Shown here: one piece after another, positions 25,944 through 36,713 of the stretch
How the letters are laid out: each line of letters opens with the position of its first letter
Numbering within the stretch: the first letter of the stretch is position 1
Source: Subtercola vilae
GTDB lineage: Bacteria > Actinomycetota > Actinomycetes > Actinomycetales > Microbacteriaceae
DNA length: 51,344 nt
Assembly (NCBI RefSeq): GCF_004923255.1
Contig: NZ_QYRT01000026.1
Coordinates: 1 to 51,344 of the forward strand
Reading direction: 5' to 3'
Notes under the pieces: model-generated
What the model was told of the DNA's origin: nothing
Seen by the model: only the letters and a program-made list of their open reading frames with translations
The model's database searches: none
Position numbers and translations under genes: made by a program

Positions 25944-27170
25944 TCATTCGACGACAGGGCTTTCGGGGCTCGACACGTCGTACGTCAGTTTCTCGTTCGC
26001 GCTCTGGGTCGTGATGAGCTTGTCGAGCACGCGGGCCTTCAGGGCACTGTTGGCCGAACTGCCCCAGATGACTTTCTGGCCCACTCCCCCGAGCACCATC
26101 GTCACCGAATCTGGCGTAGCGGCGCTGATGGAGTCGACGTTGGCCAGCAGGTCTGCGGGCAGGGTGCGCAGCACGGTCGTGGCGGCAAGGAAGCCGGGGC
26201 TGCCGACGGGGGTTCCGGCCAGGTCGATCAGCGCAAAGCCGGCCGGGCGGGCGTCGCTGTGCTCAACGACGACACCCGCGGGGTCGACCAGGTCGAACCC
26301 GGCGCCGCTTGCACTCACGATCGAGCCGACGGGCTGGCGTTCGACGACGCGGATGACAAGTGTGTTCGGCAGCTGCGACTCGGTCGAGTAGCTCTGGATC
26401 AGCGGGAACGCGGCGAGCTGAGACTGAATGGAGCCGTAGTCGACCAGAGCCAATGGGCGGCCCACCTGGCCCGAGAGCGCGGCCTCCACCTGCGCGGCGT
26501 CGATGCGGCTCGTGCCAGTGATGCTGACCGAGCGCACGGCGAACAGGGGTGAGTATGCGGTGACGACGACGACCACGATGAGACCCACGAGGGTTCCGAG
26601 CGAGATCAACCAGGTGAGGCGACGACGACGCGACCGCTCGGTGAACCGGCGGGATTCGGCTCGCTCGTAACGCCGACGGCGACGCTCGGCGACCCGCACG
26701 TTCTTGCGTGCGAGTGCTTCGTCGCTGCGTGAGCGGCTCGGCGGGGCGCCGATGGCGGTCTTGACCGTCGCGGTCGGTCGCGGCGCGGCGGAGTCGGCGG
26801 AGGCAGGGGTGGCTCCCTGCGGGTAAGAGGTGGGTGGCTTCGCGGCACGGTTCTGTGCGATGGGCTTCGTGCTGCCGGGCTTCGATCCGCCCGGAGTGGC
26901 CGGGGTGGCGTTCGCCGAACCCGGCTCGGTGTCTGCGGTGCGGGTTTCGGGCTCAGCCGTCTGCCACCGGGTCGTCTTCAGGCGGGGTGGCGTGGCCGAC
27001 GACCGAGCGGGAGCGGGCGCGGTTGCGTCAACGCCGGCGGTGTCAGCTCCGTCACGAACCACTGCGGGACGCTTCGAGGCCTTCGGCGCCTTCGGCGCGC
27101 GCGGCGATCCCTGTGCCGAAGCAGGAGCTTCGGGCGGGGGCGGTGGCGGAAATCCGTTGGGGCGCTTCAC
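25944..27170 (-). CDS. ftsQ: Cell division protein FtsQ with long disordered N terminus
   Basis: A bitopic division protein that recruits FtsL/FtsB. The 408 residues are longer than usual because of about 185 cytoplasmic residues rich in Pro, Ala, Thr and Arg. A membrane helix (186-205), a POTRA domain (about 209-280) and the FtsQ beta domain follow, with VVERQPVGSI typical. GTG 27170 has GGAGG at the right distance and is 12 nt past murC. The extension could offer phosphorylation sites for PknL-type kinases; this is inference. Confidence 0.93.
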   Translation of the reverse strand: MKRPNGFPPPPPPEAPASAQGSPRAPKAPKASKRPAVVRDGADTAGVDATAPAPARSSATPPRLKTTRWQTAEPETRTADTEPGSANATPATPGGSKPGSTKPIAQNRAAKPPTSYPQGATPASADSAAPRPTATVKTAIGAPPSRSRSDEALARKNVRVAERRRRRYERAESRRFTERSRRRRLTWLISLGTLVGLIVVVVVTAYSPLFAVRSVSITGTSRIDAAQVEAALSGQVGRPLALVDYGSIQSQLAAFPLIQSYSTESQLPNTLVIRVVERQPVGSIVSASGAGFDLVDPAGVVVEHSDARPAGFALIDLAGTPVGSPGFLAATTVLRTLPADLLANVDSISAATPDSVTMVLGGVGQKVIWGSSANSALKARVLDKLITTQSANEKLTYDVSSPESPVVE

Positions 27171-27182
27171 GGGCGCCTCCGA

Positions 27183-28625
27183 TTACGCACCCGCAGCCAC
27201 AGGCACCGCGAGGGCGCCGAGCAGCTGCGGAACGAGCAGGTTCACGTCGCCGCAGCCAAGGGTGACGATGAAGTCGCCGGGGCGCGCGATCGACGCGGTG
27301 AAGTCGGCCGCCTGCTGCCAGTCGGCGATGTAGGCCACCTTGCTCTGATCGGCGAACCGCCCGGAGACGAGCGCGCCCGTGACGCCGGGCACCGGGTCTT
27401 CACGCGCTCCGCAGACGTCGAGCACCACGGTGAAGTCTGCGGTGCGCTCGAGCGTTTCGGCGAAGTCGCCGGCGAGCAGCTGGGTGCGGCTGTAGAGGTG
27501 CGGCTGATGAACCGCGATGATGCGCCCGGTACCGACCACTGTACGCGCGGCGGTGAGTGCGGCATCCACTTCGGTGGGGTGGTGCGCGTAGTCGTCGTAG
27601 ACGCTCACACCGCGAACGGTGTCGTGCAGTTCGAATCGGCGACCGGTGCCGTCGAACTCGCCCAGGGCGGCGAGCGAGGCGGCGGGGTCGAAGCCGGTGC
27701 CCACGAGCACCGCGAAGGCGCCCGCCGCATTGATGGCATTGTGGATGCCCGGCACCCGCAGCGCGCCCGCATAGCTCTCACCGAGGTAGTCGATCACGAA
27801 CGACACCGCACCCTCGGCCACGATCGAATGCACCCGCACGTCGGCGTCTGCTGCCTGACCGAACGTGAGTACGCGCCCGCCGGAGCGGGTCTGCCCCGCG
27901 CCTACTGGCTGCCGGGCGGCGAGCCGCGCGTCGACACGCTTCGCACCGGCATCGTCTGAGGAGATCACCACGAGCTCGCTGGCCTCGTCGGCGAACGTCA
28001 CGAAGGCATCTTCGACTGCTTCGGTCGAACCGTAGTGGTCGAGGTGGTCGGGGTCGACGTTGGTGATGAGGGCCACGGCCGTGTCGTAGAGCAGAAACGA
28101 GCCGTCGGATTCGTCGGCTTCGAGCACGAACAGCTCACCGTCGCCCCAGGCGGAACTCGTGCCGAGCGCGGAGATGACACCGCCGTTCACGAAGCTCGGT
28201 TCGGCGTTCAGGCCGATCAGCGCGGTCACGATCATGCCGGTGGAGGTTGTCTTACCGTGCGCCCCGGCGACCGAGATGAGCCGGCGGCGGTTCACGAGCC
28301 AGGCCAGCGCCTGCGAGCGATGCAGCACCGGCAGGCCGTGCTGCTCGGCGTAGACGAGTTCGGGGTTGTCAGGCCAGAGCGCCGAGGTGACCACGAGCGT
28401 GTCAGCCGAACCGACGTTTGCGGCGTCGTGGCCGACGTGCACTGTGGCCCCGAGCGCGCGCAGCTTCTGGGCGGTTTTCGAATCGGTGCGGTCAGAACCG
28501 GTGACCGTCACGCCGGCAGCGATGAACAGTCGTGCGATACCGCTCATGCCGGCACCGCCGATGCCCACGAAATGCACCGCGCCGAGCTCCGCCGGAATGG
28601 TGAGGGTCAGGTCGGGTTTGATCAC
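27183..28625 (-). CDS. murC: UDP-N-acetylmuramate--L-alanine ligase
   Basis: The first amino acid ligase of peptidoglycan precursor synthesis. From GTG 28625 the protein has 480 residues. It shows the dinucleotide-like [14 protein letters not shown], the P-loop GAHGKTTS (121-128), [10 protein letters not shown], and the later [12 protein letters not shown] motif. AGAAGG lies 8 nt upstream. The frame remains open far upstream, but that part is the shadow of murG. It is separated from murG by 52 nt. Confidence 0.96.
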   Translation of the reverse strand: MIKPDLTLTIPAELGAVHFVGIGGAGMSGIARLFIAAGVTVTGSDRTDSKTAQKLRALGATVHVGHDAANVGSADTLVVTSALWPDNPELVYAEQHGLPVLHRSQALAWLVNRRRLISVAGAHGKTTSTGMIVTALIGLNAEPSFVNGGVISALGTSSAWGDGELFVLEADESDGSFLLYDTAVALITNVDPDHLDHYGSTEAVEDAFVTFADEASELVVISSDDAGAKRVDARLAARQPVGAGQTRSGGRVLTFGQAADADVRVHSIVAEGAVSFVIDYLGESYAGALRVPGIHNAINAAGAFAVLVGTGFDPAASLAALGEFDGTGRRFELHDTVRGVSVYDDYAHHPTEVDAALTAARTVVGTGRIIAVHQPHLYSRTQLLAGDFAETLERTADFTVVLDVCGAREDPVPGVTGALVSGRFADQSKVAYIADWQQAADFTASIARPGDFIVTLGCGDVNLLVPQLLGALAVPVAAGA

Positions 28626-28677
28626 GAGGGGGTACCTTCTGTTCTGCAGGATGTGCGGGCAAGCGTCAAGGTTACGC

Positions 28678-29865
28678 TCACTCTGCGGCACCCTTGCCCG
28701 GGGCGTCATCAGTGGGGGCGCCATCAATGGGGGCGCCATCGATCGAGCCATCGTCGTTCGGGGTGTACTCGACGTCGGCCGCGTCGGTGAGGGCAGCGCC
28801 GATGAGGTTCGCCGTGCGCGCCGAACCGTCGCGCACGCCCACACTGGCCGCCGCCCGGGCCATGGCGGCAACGCGGTCAGGCTCGCCGAGCAGCGGCACC
28901 AATGTCGACGCCACCCACTCAGGCGTGACATCGGAGTCGGGGACGAGAATCGCACCGCCCGCCGCAACCACGTCGGCCGCGTTGAAGCGCTGCTCGCCAT
29001 TGCCGACCGCGTAGGGCACGAGCACCGAGGGAACGCCGAGCGCCGCAAGCTCTGAGACCGTCGCGGCGCCCGCCCGCGAGACCGCGAGCGACGCCACCGC
29101 GAGAGCGAGATGCATTCGGTCGGAATAGGCGAGCATCCGGTAGCCCGAGATCTCGGGGTCGACCAGTGTCGAGCGACCGCCCACGATGTGCAGAACCTGC
29201 CAGCCGGCAGCGAGAATGGGCGCGATCGAGGCGAAGACCGCGCTGTTCAGGCGTTCGGCGCCGAGCGATCCGCCGGTGACCAGCAGTACGGGCATGTCGT
29301 CTGAAAGCCCGAACAGCTCGAGGCCTTCGATGCGCGCCTCGGCGAGAGCCTCAGCTGTCTCTAGCGTCTCGATCTCGGCTCGCAGCGGCATGCCAACGAA
29401 CCGCGCGTGCGGCAGCTCTGTTCCCCGAAAAGCCACGCCGACGTAGGGCGTGAAGCGGGCCCCGAGCCGGTTGGCGAGCCCCGGTTTGGCGTTGGCTTCA
29501 TGGATGACCAGCGGCACCCGCGCCCGCCGGGCCGCCAGATACGCCGGTGCTGCCGCATAGCCGCCGAATCCGACCACCACGTCGACGTGGCGCTCGACGA
29601 TCAGCGCGGCGAGGTCGGAGATGACCCGCAGCAGTTTCGGCGCGAACGTCACGGCGGCGCGGTTGGGGCGACGCGGAAACGGCAGTTTGGCGATGGTCAC
29701 GAGCTCGTAGCCCCTCGCCGGAACGAGCCGGGCCTCGAGGCCCTGGGCCGTGCCCACCACGATGATCTCAGCGGAGGGGTCGCGGCGGCGCAGCTCGTCG
29801 GCTGTGGCGAGAAGTGGGTTCACGTGGCCGGCCGTGCCGCCGCCGGCCAGAAGGTAGGTGGCCAT
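28678..29865 (-). CDS. murG: UDP-GlcNAc:undecaprenyl-PP-MurNAc-pentapeptide GlcNAc transferase
   Basis: MurG makes lipid II from lipid I on the inner membrane face. From ATG 29865, which overlaps the ftsW stop (TGATG), it has 395 residues. Motifs: [10 protein letters not shown] (8-17), [39 protein letters not shown] and the UDP-GlcNAc region [17 protein letters not shown]. The last about 25 residues ([14 protein letters not shown]) are a low-complexity tail coded by a 15-bp tandem repeat and are not part of the enzyme fold. Confidence 0.95.
   Translation of the reverse strand: MATYLLAGGGTAGHVNPLLATADELRRRDPSAEIIVVGTAQGLEARLVPARGYELVTIAKLPFPRRPNRAAVTFAPKLLRVISDLAALIVERHVDVVVGFGGYAAAPAYLAARRARVPLVIHEANAKPGLANRLGARFTPYVGVAFRGTELPHARFVGMPLRAEIETLETAEALAEARIEGLELFGLSDDMPVLLVTGGSLGAERLNSAVFASIAPILAAGWQVLHIVGGRSTLVDPEISGYRMLAYSDRMHLALAVASLAVSRAGAATVSELAALGVPSVLVPYAVGNGEQRFNAADVVAAGGAILVPDSDVTPEWVASTLVPLLGEPDRVAAMARAAASVGVRDGSARTANLIGAALTDAADVEYTPNDDGSIDGAPIDGAPTDDAPGKGAAE
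28703..28747. repeat. In-frame 15-bp tandem repeat at the murG 3' end
   Basis: Three consecutive 15-bp units (28703, 28718, 28733) of the GCGCCATCAATGGGG type encode the repeated [10 protein letters not shown] tail of MurG. Changes in copy number would keep the frame. Confidence 0.7.
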
Positions 29866-31118
29866 CAGCGACGCACCCACGGAGCCCGGCGAGGGGCGCC
29901 CGGAAGAACGAGTTCGTCATCGTCGTCGCCGACCGGCGTGGTCTGCTGGCGGGCGATCGAGAGCACAACACCGATTCCGATGAGTGTGGTGATGAGCGCC
30001 GACCCTCCCGACGAAATGAGCGGCAGCGGTACCCCCAGCACCGGAATGAGCCCCAGCACCACGGCGATGTTCACGAACGCCTGGCTGATGATCCACACCA
30101 TGACCGAACCGGCGACGACCTTCGAGAACATGTCGTTGCTCGAACGCACGATGCGCAGGAACGCCACGGCGAGAGCAACGAACAGCGCGATGACCACGAG
30201 AGCGCCGATCATGCCCAGCTCTTCGCCGATGATGGCGAAGATGAAGTCGTTGTCGGCGGCCGGCAGCCACGACCACTTGGCCTTCGAATTGCCGAGGCCC
30301 ACACCGAAGAAGCCGCCCGCGGCCAGCGCGAAGAGCCCGTGCTGGGTCTGCCAGCAGCTGTCGGCGTAGTCGGAGCATTCCGAACTCAGAAACGACCCGA
30401 TGCGCGAAACCCGGCTTGCGCTCGAGAACGCGATGACCACGATGGCGGCCGAGCCGATGATGAGGGGTACCGCGAGCATCCGGAGCTTGATGCCGGCGAA
30501 GAAGAGGGCGCCGAAGATGAGCCCGGCCATGATCATCACGGTGCCGAGGTCGCCGCCCAGCATCACCAGCAGAACGCCGGCGCCGGCCACGGGCACGACC
30601 GGGATGGCGAGGTGCCCCCAGAGGTGCAGGTAGCGCTGTTTCTTAGCGAGGATCACACCCAGCCAGATGACGAGACCGAGCTTGATGAGCTCGGAGGGCT
30701 GCATGTTGATGCCGCCCACCGACAGCCAGTTCAGGTTGCCGCCCACCTCGACGCCGAGAGGAGTGAAGAGCACGATGAGCTGAAGACCCGCGCCGCCCGC
30801 GAGGGCGAGCCAGCCCCAGCGCTTCCAGAAGCGCATCGGCAGGCGGGAGATGACGAGCATCAGCGGCACACCGATGAGCGCGAAGAGGCCTTGCTTGGCG
30901 AAGGTGCCGAAGAAGCCCTGCCGGGCGGTGTACGAGTCGACCGACGACGACGAGAGCACCATCACCAGCCCGAGCACAACCAGGAAGAGGGTGGTGCCGA
31001 GCAGAAAGTAGTAGTTGCTCGACTCGGCCTGAAAGGCCCGGCCCACCGAGACCCGCGCGGTGTGCATCCGCGAAGCCGACGGATGATCGGCGGCGCTTCT
31101 AGCCCCGGGGCGGCGCAT
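29865..31118 (-). CDS. ftsW: Septal peptidoglycan polymerase FtsW (SEDS)
   Basis: A SEDS glycosyltransferase that polymerises lipid II with its partner FtsI. From ATG 31118 the protein has 417 residues and about ten membrane helices. Marks include GGNLNWLSVGGINMQPSELIKL, GDLGTVMIM and LPLISSGGSALI. The start overlaps the murD end by 20 nt. The GGAGG at about 20 nt upstream is far, and an alternative ATG near 31070 exists, so the N terminus is uncertain. A Cys pair in the large loop (SSECSDYADSCW) could form an extracellular disulfide. Confidence 0.94.
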   Translation of the reverse strand: MRRPGARSAADHPSASRMHTARVSVGRAFQAESSNYYFLLGTTLFLVVLGLVMVLSSSSVDSYTARQGFFGTFAKQGLFALIGVPLMLVISRLPMRFWKRWGWLALAGGAGLQLIVLFTPLGVEVGGNLNWLSVGGINMQPSELIKLGLVIWLGVILAKKQRYLHLWGHLAIPVVPVAGAGVLLVMLGGDLGTVMIMAGLIFGALFFAGIKLRMLAVPLIIGSAAIVVIAFSSASRVSRIGSFLSSECSDYADSCWQTQHGLFALAAGGFFGVGLGNSKAKWSWLPAADNDFIFAIIGEELGMIGALVVIALFVALAVAFLRIVRSSNDMFSKVVAGSVMVWIISQAFVNIAVVLGLIPVLGVPLPLISSGGSALITTLIGIGVVLSIARQQTTPVGDDDDELVLPGAPRRAPWVRR

Positions 31119-32628
31119 CGTGTTCGTCAGCTGCCCCACCTCCAAGTAAGTCGCGTACTGCCTGGGCAAAGCGGGTGCCACGGTCGGAATAGTCGACGAA
31201 CTGGTCCATCGACGCCGCCGCGGGTGCAAGCAGCACCACGTCTCCCGCGAGTGCCACTGCCGCCGCCAACCGCACCGCGGCCGACATCACCTCTTCAGTC
31301 TCGGTGTGGTCGACCTCGAACACGGGCACCCCGGGCGCGTGTCGCTCGAATGCCTTTCTGAGAGTCTCGCGCTCGGTGCCGATCAGTACGACAGCCCGCA
31401 GCCTGCCGGCCCGACCCCTGATCAGCGGATCGACATCGACACCTTTCAGCAGCCCGCCGGCGATCCAGACCACCGAGTCGAAGGCACCGAGCGACGCGTT
31501 CGCCGCGTGGGCGTTGGTGGCTTTCGAATCGTTGACCCAGCTCACCCCGTCGGCCGAGGCGACGAGTTCGATGCGGTGGTGATCGAGTTCGAACCGGGCT
31601 AGCGCTCGGCGAATGGCCTCGACGCTCACGCCGAAACTGCGGGCGAGGGCAGCGGCCGCCAGAACGTTGGCGACGGTATGCGGCGCACCGAGGCCGCGTG
31701 CGGCGAGGTCGGCGACGGTCGTGATCTCACGAGCTGCCGTGCGGCGATCGTCGATGAACGCGCGGTCGCAGAGGATTCCGTCGACGATGCCCACATCACT
31801 CGGCCCGGGCACCCCCAGCCCGAAACCCACGGCGCGGGCACCCTCGACGACATCGGCGTTCTCGACCATCGACTCGGTGCGGGCATCCGACCGGTTGTAG
31901 ACGCAGGCCACCTTCGTGTTCGTGTACACGCGGGCCTTGGCGTCAGCGTACGCGTCGAACGACCCGTGCCAGTCGAGGTGGTCTTCGGCGAGGTTCAGAC
32001 ACACAGCGGAATAGGGCGACATGCTGAAAGTGGAGTGCAACTGATAGCTCGAGAGCTCGACCACCAGCACATCGAACCCCTGTGGGTCGCGAATGGCATC
32101 GAGAATGGGAATGCCGATGTTGCCGCAGGGGGCCGCCCTGAAGCCGCCCTCGACGAGCATCGTGGCGGTGAGCTGAACCGTGGTGGTCTTGCCGTTGGTG
32201 CCGGTCACGGCGATCCACTCGGCAGGCGCCCGGTTTGAACCGTCAGCATTCGTCAGCACCTTGTCACGCAAGCGCCAGGCCAATTCAACGTCGCCCCAAA
32301 CGGGTATGCCCTGCTCGCCGGCCCACTCGAGCACCGGATGATCGGGGTGGAACCCCGGCGACACGACCAGCACCTCGGGCCGAAGCTCGACAAGCTGCCC
32401 GGGGGCCGCCGCCAGCTGCTCGTCGAGCACCAGCGCCGCACCGATTACCTCGACCAGCCGCACCTGCGCGTCGTCGGCACGCTGCGCCACGACGAGCACC
32501 TCTGCACCCAGTTCGACGAGCGTGTCGGCCACCGAGAACCCGGTCTTACCGAGGCCGAGAACACCGACCCTCAGCCCCTTCCAGTCGGAATGCCAGCTGG
32601 TGAGTGTTGAAAGCCTGTCGTGTGCCAT
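31099..32628 (-). CDS. murD: UDP-MurNAc-L-Ala--D-Glu ligase
   Basis: It adds D-glutamate to the muramyl peptide. The 509 residues contain VGVLGLGKTGFS, the P-loop GTNGKTTT (143-150), VELSSYQL, HHRIELVASADGVSWVNDSK and a C-terminal ligase domain. It is somewhat longer than typical (~450-490). ATG 32628 follows the mraY stop after one nucleotide. The 3' end is overlapped by ftsW. Confidence 0.95.
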   Translation of the reverse strand: MAHDRLSTLTSWHSDWKGLRVGVLGLGKTGFSVADTLVELGAEVLVVAQRADDAQVRLVEVIGAALVLDEQLAAAPGQLVELRPEVLVVSPGFHPDHPVLEWAGEQGIPVWGDVELAWRLRDKVLTNADGSNRAPAEWIAVTGTNGKTTTVQLTATMLVEGGFRAAPCGNIGIPILDAIRDPQGFDVLVVELSSYQLHSTFSMSPYSAVCLNLAEDHLDWHGSFDAYADAKARVYTNTKVACVYNRSDARTESMVENADVVEGARAVGFGLGVPGPSDVGIVDGILCDRAFIDDRRTAAREITTVADLAARGLGAPHTVANVLAAAALARSFGVSVEAIRRALARFELDHHRIELVASADGVSWVNDSKATNAHAANASLGAFDSVVWIAGGLLKGVDVDPLIRGRAGRLRAVVLIGTERETLRKAFERHAPGVPVFEVDHTETEEVMSAAVRLAAAVALAGDVVLLAPAAASMDQFVDYSDRGTRFAQAVRDLLGGGAADEHDAPPRG

Positions 32629-32629
32629 G

Positions 32630-33727
32630 TCAGTCCTGCAGAATCCATTCGAGATAGAACGCTCCGACGCCGGCTGCGACGCAGAGCCCGGCGATGATCC
32701 AGAACCGAACCACAATGGTGACCTCGGCCCACCCCTTCATCTCGAAGTGATGGTGCAGTGGGCTGGCCCGCCAGATGCGTTTACCGCCGGTGAGGCGAAA
32801 GTAGGTGAGCTGAATGACGACCTGGCCGGCGACGATCACGAAGATACCGCCGATCAGAACGAGCAGCAGTTCGGTGTGGCTCTCGATGGCGAGGGCGGCG
32901 AGGGCGCCGCCAATGGCCAGTGAGCCCGTGTCGCCGAGAAAGATCTTTGCGGGGTTGGTGTTCCACCAGAGAAAGCCGACGAGCGCACCCGCGATGGCCG
33001 CGGCGATGACCGCAAGGTCGAGCGGTTCGCGCACGTCGTAGCACTTGAACACCACTTCGGCATCGAGCGTCGGGCTCGCGCACGACTGGTTCGACTGCCA
33101 GAACCCGATGATGACGAACGACCCGATGGCCAGAATCGCCGAGCCGGGCGCGAGGCCGTCGAGCCCGTCGGTGAGGTTCACCGCGTTCGACGTGGCCATG
33201 ACGATGAGCACGATCCACAGCACGAAGGCGATGGTGCCGATCACCAGACCCCAGCCGAGGAAGTCGAAATTCAGGTTGCGCACCGTGGAGATGTGGGTGG
33301 AGCCGGGCGTCACACCCGCTGAGTTCGGAAACTGGATGGCCAGCAGAGCGAACACCGCACCGACGATGATCTGGCCGGCCAGCTTCGACTTCGGCCCGAG
33401 GCCGAGGCTCCGCTTCTTCTGAGTCTTGATGAAGTCGTCGATGAACCCCACCAGCCCCAGGCCCACCATGAGAAAGAGCACGAGGAGCACCGACACCGAG
33501 GGCGGGTTGCCGGTGACCAGCAGCGCCACGAAGTACCCGAACAGCGTCGCCAGAATGATGACGATGCCGCCCATCGTGGGCGTACCCCGCTTCACCTGGT
33601 GACTGCTCGGGCCGTCGATATTGATGTACTGGCCCCAGGCCAGCTTCTTGAACAGTCTGATGAAGACGGGTGTCATGAGCAGCGAGAAGATCATCGAGAG
33701 ACCACCCGCGCCGATCAGTGTGATCAT
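32630..33727 (-). CDS. mraY: Phospho-MurNAc-pentapeptide translocase
   Basis: It makes lipid I from UDP-MurNAc-pentapeptide and undecaprenyl phosphate. The 365-residue protein has ten predicted helices and the family motifs GTPTMGG, the aspartate pair [27 protein letters not shown] and PLHHHFE. The start overlaps the murF stop in ATGA. Confidence 0.97.
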   Translation of the reverse strand: MITLIGAGGLSMIFSLLMTPVFIRLFKKLAWGQYINIDGPSSHQVKRGTPTMGGIVIILATLFGYFVALLVTGNPPSVSVLLVLFLMVGLGLVGFIDDFIKTQKKRSLGLGPKSKLAGQIIVGAVFALLAIQFPNSAGVTPGSTHISTVRNLNFDFLGWGLVIGTIAFVLWIVLIVMATSNAVNLTDGLDGLAPGSAILAIGSFVIIGFWQSNQSCASPTLDAEVVFKCYDVREPLDLAVIAAAIAGALVGFLWWNTNPAKIFLGDTGSLAIGGALAALAIESHTELLLVLIGGIFVIVAGQVVIQLTYFRLTGGKRIWRASPLHHHFEMKGWAEVTIVVRFWIIAGLCVAAGVGAFYLEWILQD

Positions 33728-35151
33728 GCGAACAGCTCCCCCAGTCTGTCTCCCAGAAAGCGCAGGCCTGCCGAGTTCGAAGACTTCACCAGCACCACAT
33801 CGCCCGGGCGCAGTTCGGTCTCGAGCAGAGCGTATGCCTCATCAGCCGTTTCGAAGAACGCCGACTCGCCGTCCCACGAGCCTTCGTGCGTGGCCGCGAG
33901 GTGCAGAGCGCGCGCGCCTTCGCCGATGACGAAGATACGTTCGATACCGAGCCTGACGATGGTGCGCCCGATGCGGTCGTGTTCGGCCAGCGAGAATTCG
34001 CCGAGTTCGCTCATCTCACCGAGAATCGCCACGCGCCGGATGCCCTCGCCCGAGATCTGCGCGAGCGTCTTCAGCCCGGCGAGCATCGAGTCGGGGCTGG
34101 CGTTGTAGGCGTCGTTGATGATGGTGACGCCCTTCGTCGTGGGCAGCACCTCCATGCGCCAGCGCTCGGCACGGGTGACCGACTGAAGGGCGTCGACGAT
34201 CTCGGCGAGGGGAACTCCGAGAGTGTGTGCCACCGCGGCCGCGGCCAGGGCATTCATGACGTGGTGCTCCCCGAGAACGCCGAAACGCACGCTCTGCGAC
34301 TCGCCGGTGGGCAGGCTCAGGGTGAAGGTGGTGCCGGTGGAGGTCGCGACGAGGTCGGTGGCCCGAACATCCGCCCCCGACTCGAGGCCGAACCACAGCA
34401 CAGAGGCGCTCGTCTTGGCCGCCATGCCCTCGACGCGAAAGTCGTCGATGTTCAGCACGGCGACGTCGGTGCTCAGCAGATCGGTGACCATCTCGGTCTT
34501 CGTCTGAAGCGTCTTCTCGATGCCGCCGAACTCGCCGGCGTGGGCGAGGCCGACGGTCAGCACCACCCCGACATCGGGGCGAGCCATGCGAACGAGGCGG
34601 CTGATCTCGCCTGGCTTGCTGGCGCCCATCTCTGCCACGAGGTACTGGCTGTCGCTCTCGAGCTTCAGCATGGTGAGCGGCGCGCCGACCTCGTTGTTGA
34701 ACGAATCCCGCGGGGCAACCGTGGGGCCGCGGCGTTCGAGAATGGTGCGCACGAGGTTCTTCGTGGTGGTCTTGCCGTTCGAGCCGGTGATACCCACGAC
34801 CTTCAGCACGCCGCCGGCCCGGATGCGGCGAACCACTTCGGTGGCCAGCGCCGCGAGAGCGTCGACCGAGTCAGCCACGACGATCTGCGGCACCGCGAGG
34901 TCGTCGATGACTCTCTCGCAGATGACCAGGTCTGCGCCGTTATCGATGGCGGCCGGAATGAACAGGTGCCCGTCGCTGAACTCGCCGGGCTTGGCAACGA
35001 AGATACCGCCGGTGCCGATCTCGCGGGAGTCAGTGTCGACCAGCCCGTTCACGATAGTCGATTCGTTTGTGCCCTGTGCCACGGCGTGGTCGCCGAGAAC
35101 AAGGGTGCCGCCGGTGATGCGGGCGACCTCATCGAGGGTCAGGTCGATCAT
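33724..35151 (-). CDS. murF: UDP-MurNAc-tripeptide--D-Ala-D-Ala ligase
   Basis: It completes the pentapeptide. From ATG 35151 it has 475 residues. Motifs: [10 protein letters not shown] (123-132), [33 protein letters not shown] and [11 protein letters not shown]. It begins 4 nt after the murE stop and overlaps mraY. The open frame continues upstream only as shadow of murE. Confidence 0.96.
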   Translation of the reverse strand: MIDLTLDEVARITGGTLVLGDHAVAQGTNESTIVNGLVDTDSREIGTGGIFVAKPGEFSDGHLFIPAAIDNGADLVICERVIDDLAVPQIVVADSVDALAALATEVVRRIRAGGVLKVVGITGSNGKTTTKNLVRTILERRGPTVAPRDSFNNEVGAPLTMLKLESDSQYLVAEMGASKPGEISRLVRMARPDVGVVLTVGLAHAGEFGGIEKTLQTKTEMVTDLLSTDVAVLNIDDFRVEGMAAKTSASVLWFGLESGADVRATDLVATSTGTTFTLSLPTGESQSVRFGVLGEHHVMNALAAAAVAHTLGVPLAEIVDALQSVTRAERWRMEVLPTTKGVTIINDAYNASPDSMLAGLKTLAQISGEGIRRVAILGEMSELGEFSLAEHDRIGRTIVRLGIERIFVIGEGARALHLAATHEGSWDGESAFFETADEAYALLETELRPGDVVLVKSSNSAGLRFLGDRLGELFA

Positions 35152-35155
35152 GGGT

Positions 35156-36697
35156 TCAGAGCCATCCAAATTCGTGAAGCGCGAGTCGCGCGTCGTCTCG
35201 TGCTGAGTAGGGCAGGTGTTCGCCCGCCACCTCGTGGTAATCCTCGTGGCCCGGCCCCGCGTACAGAATCGCGTCGTCGGGTGTCGCAACCGACAGGGCC
35301 TGTCGAAGTGCCTTCCGGGGGTCGGCGACTTCATACAGTTCGCGCGACGGCACAGCAGCCCGGGCCGCATCGACCAGCACGCGGCGAATGGCCGCAGGGT
35401 CTTCGGTGCGCGGGTGAAAGTCGGTGATGACCACAACGTCGGCGAGCCGTGCCGCGATCTGGCCCATCTCTTCGCGCTTGCTCGGGTCGCGGTCACCGTC
35501 GGCACCGAACAGCATGATGATGCGGCCATCGGTGACGCGCCGAAGCGAATCGAGGGTGCTGGTAAAGGCGTCGGGGCTGTGCCCGTAGTCGATGAAAACG
35601 GCGGGCCCCGAGTTGGCGATGCGCTCGGCCCGGCCCGGAATGTACACATCGATGCCGCCGTCGCGCTCGAGCACGGCCGCAATGGCCGACAGCTCGATGC
35701 CCGACTCGACGAGCATCACGAGCGCGAGGGCTGCGTTCTCGGCCATGTGCCGACCCAGAACCGGGATGCTCGTGGTGATGCTCTGATTGTCGGGACCGTT
35801 CAGAATGAACCGCGTCTCGTCCATGCTCTCGCGAAGAATCGCTGCGTACCAGTCAGCCGGGCGGCCGGGATAGGTCGAGACGGTCGTGACCGGCACCGTC
35901 GCGGCGCGAGACAGCTTCACACCCCACTCCGCGTCGGTGATGATCACGCCGCGGCGGGCACGTTCGGTGGTGAACAGCGGCATCTTCGCCTCGAAGTAGG
36001 CCTGCATCGTTTTGTAGTCGTCGAGGTGGTCGTGTGTGAGGTTCGTGAACCCGACCACGTCGAAGACGATGCCGTCGACGCGGTGGCGGGTCAGCGCCTG
36101 AGCCGACACCTCGATGATGACGGCCTCGGCCTCGGCCTCCTGCATGCGGGCCAGCAGTCCGTGCACCTCAGTCGCCTCGGGGGTGGTGAGGGCACTCGTC
36201 ACGGCGAGGTCGCCGATGCGGCGCTCTGCTGTGGTGCTGAGCCCGGCGAGCACGCCGAGTTGACGGAGGACGGCCTCGAGGATGTAGGCGACCGAGGTCT
36301 TGCCGTTGGTTCCGGTGACGCCGAAGAGCGTTGGTGTGTTCTCGGTCGTGCGGTAGACCCAGGCAGAGAGGGCTCCGAGGGCGGCGCGCGGGTCGGCGGT
36401 GACCAGCACGGGCAGACCCGAGCGGGCGGCCAGCGTTGCCCCCCGGGCATCCGTCACGACGGCAATGGCACCCTTCGCCTTCGCGTCGTCGACGTACTGC
36501 GCCCCGTGCGCGTGCACACCGGCGAGCCCCACGTAGAGGTCACCCGGTTCGACGGTCTTCGATGAGAGCGTGATGCCCGTGATCTCGAGGCCGTCGACCG
36601 AGCCGCGCACCTCGAGCCCGAACTGCGAAACCAGATCGGTCACCAGACGAGCGTCGGGGTGCGAAGGCCGCAGCCTGGGAGAAACCCCTGTCGTCAC
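35156..36697 (-). CDS. murE: UDP-MurNAc-L-Ala-D-Glu--diamino acid ligase
   Basis: It adds the third, diamino residue of the stem peptide. From GTG 36697 (GGAG 5 nt upstream) it has 513 residues, with P-loop GTNGKTS (129-135), the carbamylated-lysine region YFEAKMPLF and AGPGHEDY. The substrate loop usually reading DDNPR in meso-DAP enzymes reads DFHPR here (Asp426, Phe427, His428, Pro429, Arg430, then TEDP). The first two contact positions are thus changed while Arg is kept. This suggests a substrate other than, or in addition to, meso-DAP (such as L-Lys, L-Orn or L-DAB), as found in Microbacteriaceae; inference only. Confidence 0.94.
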   Translation of the reverse strand: MTTGVSPRLRPSHPDARLVTDLVSQFGLEVRGSVDGLEITGITLSSKTVEPGDLYVGLAGVHAHGAQYVDDAKAKGAIAVVTDARGATLAARSGLPVLVTADPRAALGALSAWVYRTTENTPTLFGVTGTNGKTSVAYILEAVLRQLGVLAGLSTTAERRIGDLAVTSALTTPEATEVHGLLARMQEAEAEAVIIEVSAQALTRHRVDGIVFDVVGFTNLTHDHLDDYKTMQAYFEAKMPLFTTERARRGVIITDAEWGVKLSRAATVPVTTVSTYPGRPADWYAAILRESMDETRFILNGPDNQSITTSIPVLGRHMAENAALALVMLVESGIELSAIAAVLERDGGIDVYIPGRAERIANSGPAVFIDYGHSPDAFTSTLDSLRRVTDGRIIMLFGADGDRDPSKREEMGQIAARLADVVVITDFHPRTEDPAAIRRVLVDAARAAVPSRELYEVADPRKALRQALSVATPDDAILYAGPGHEDYHEVAGEHLPYSARDDARLALHEFGWL

Positions 36698-36713
36698 CTG
36701 GCTCCTTGTCTTC

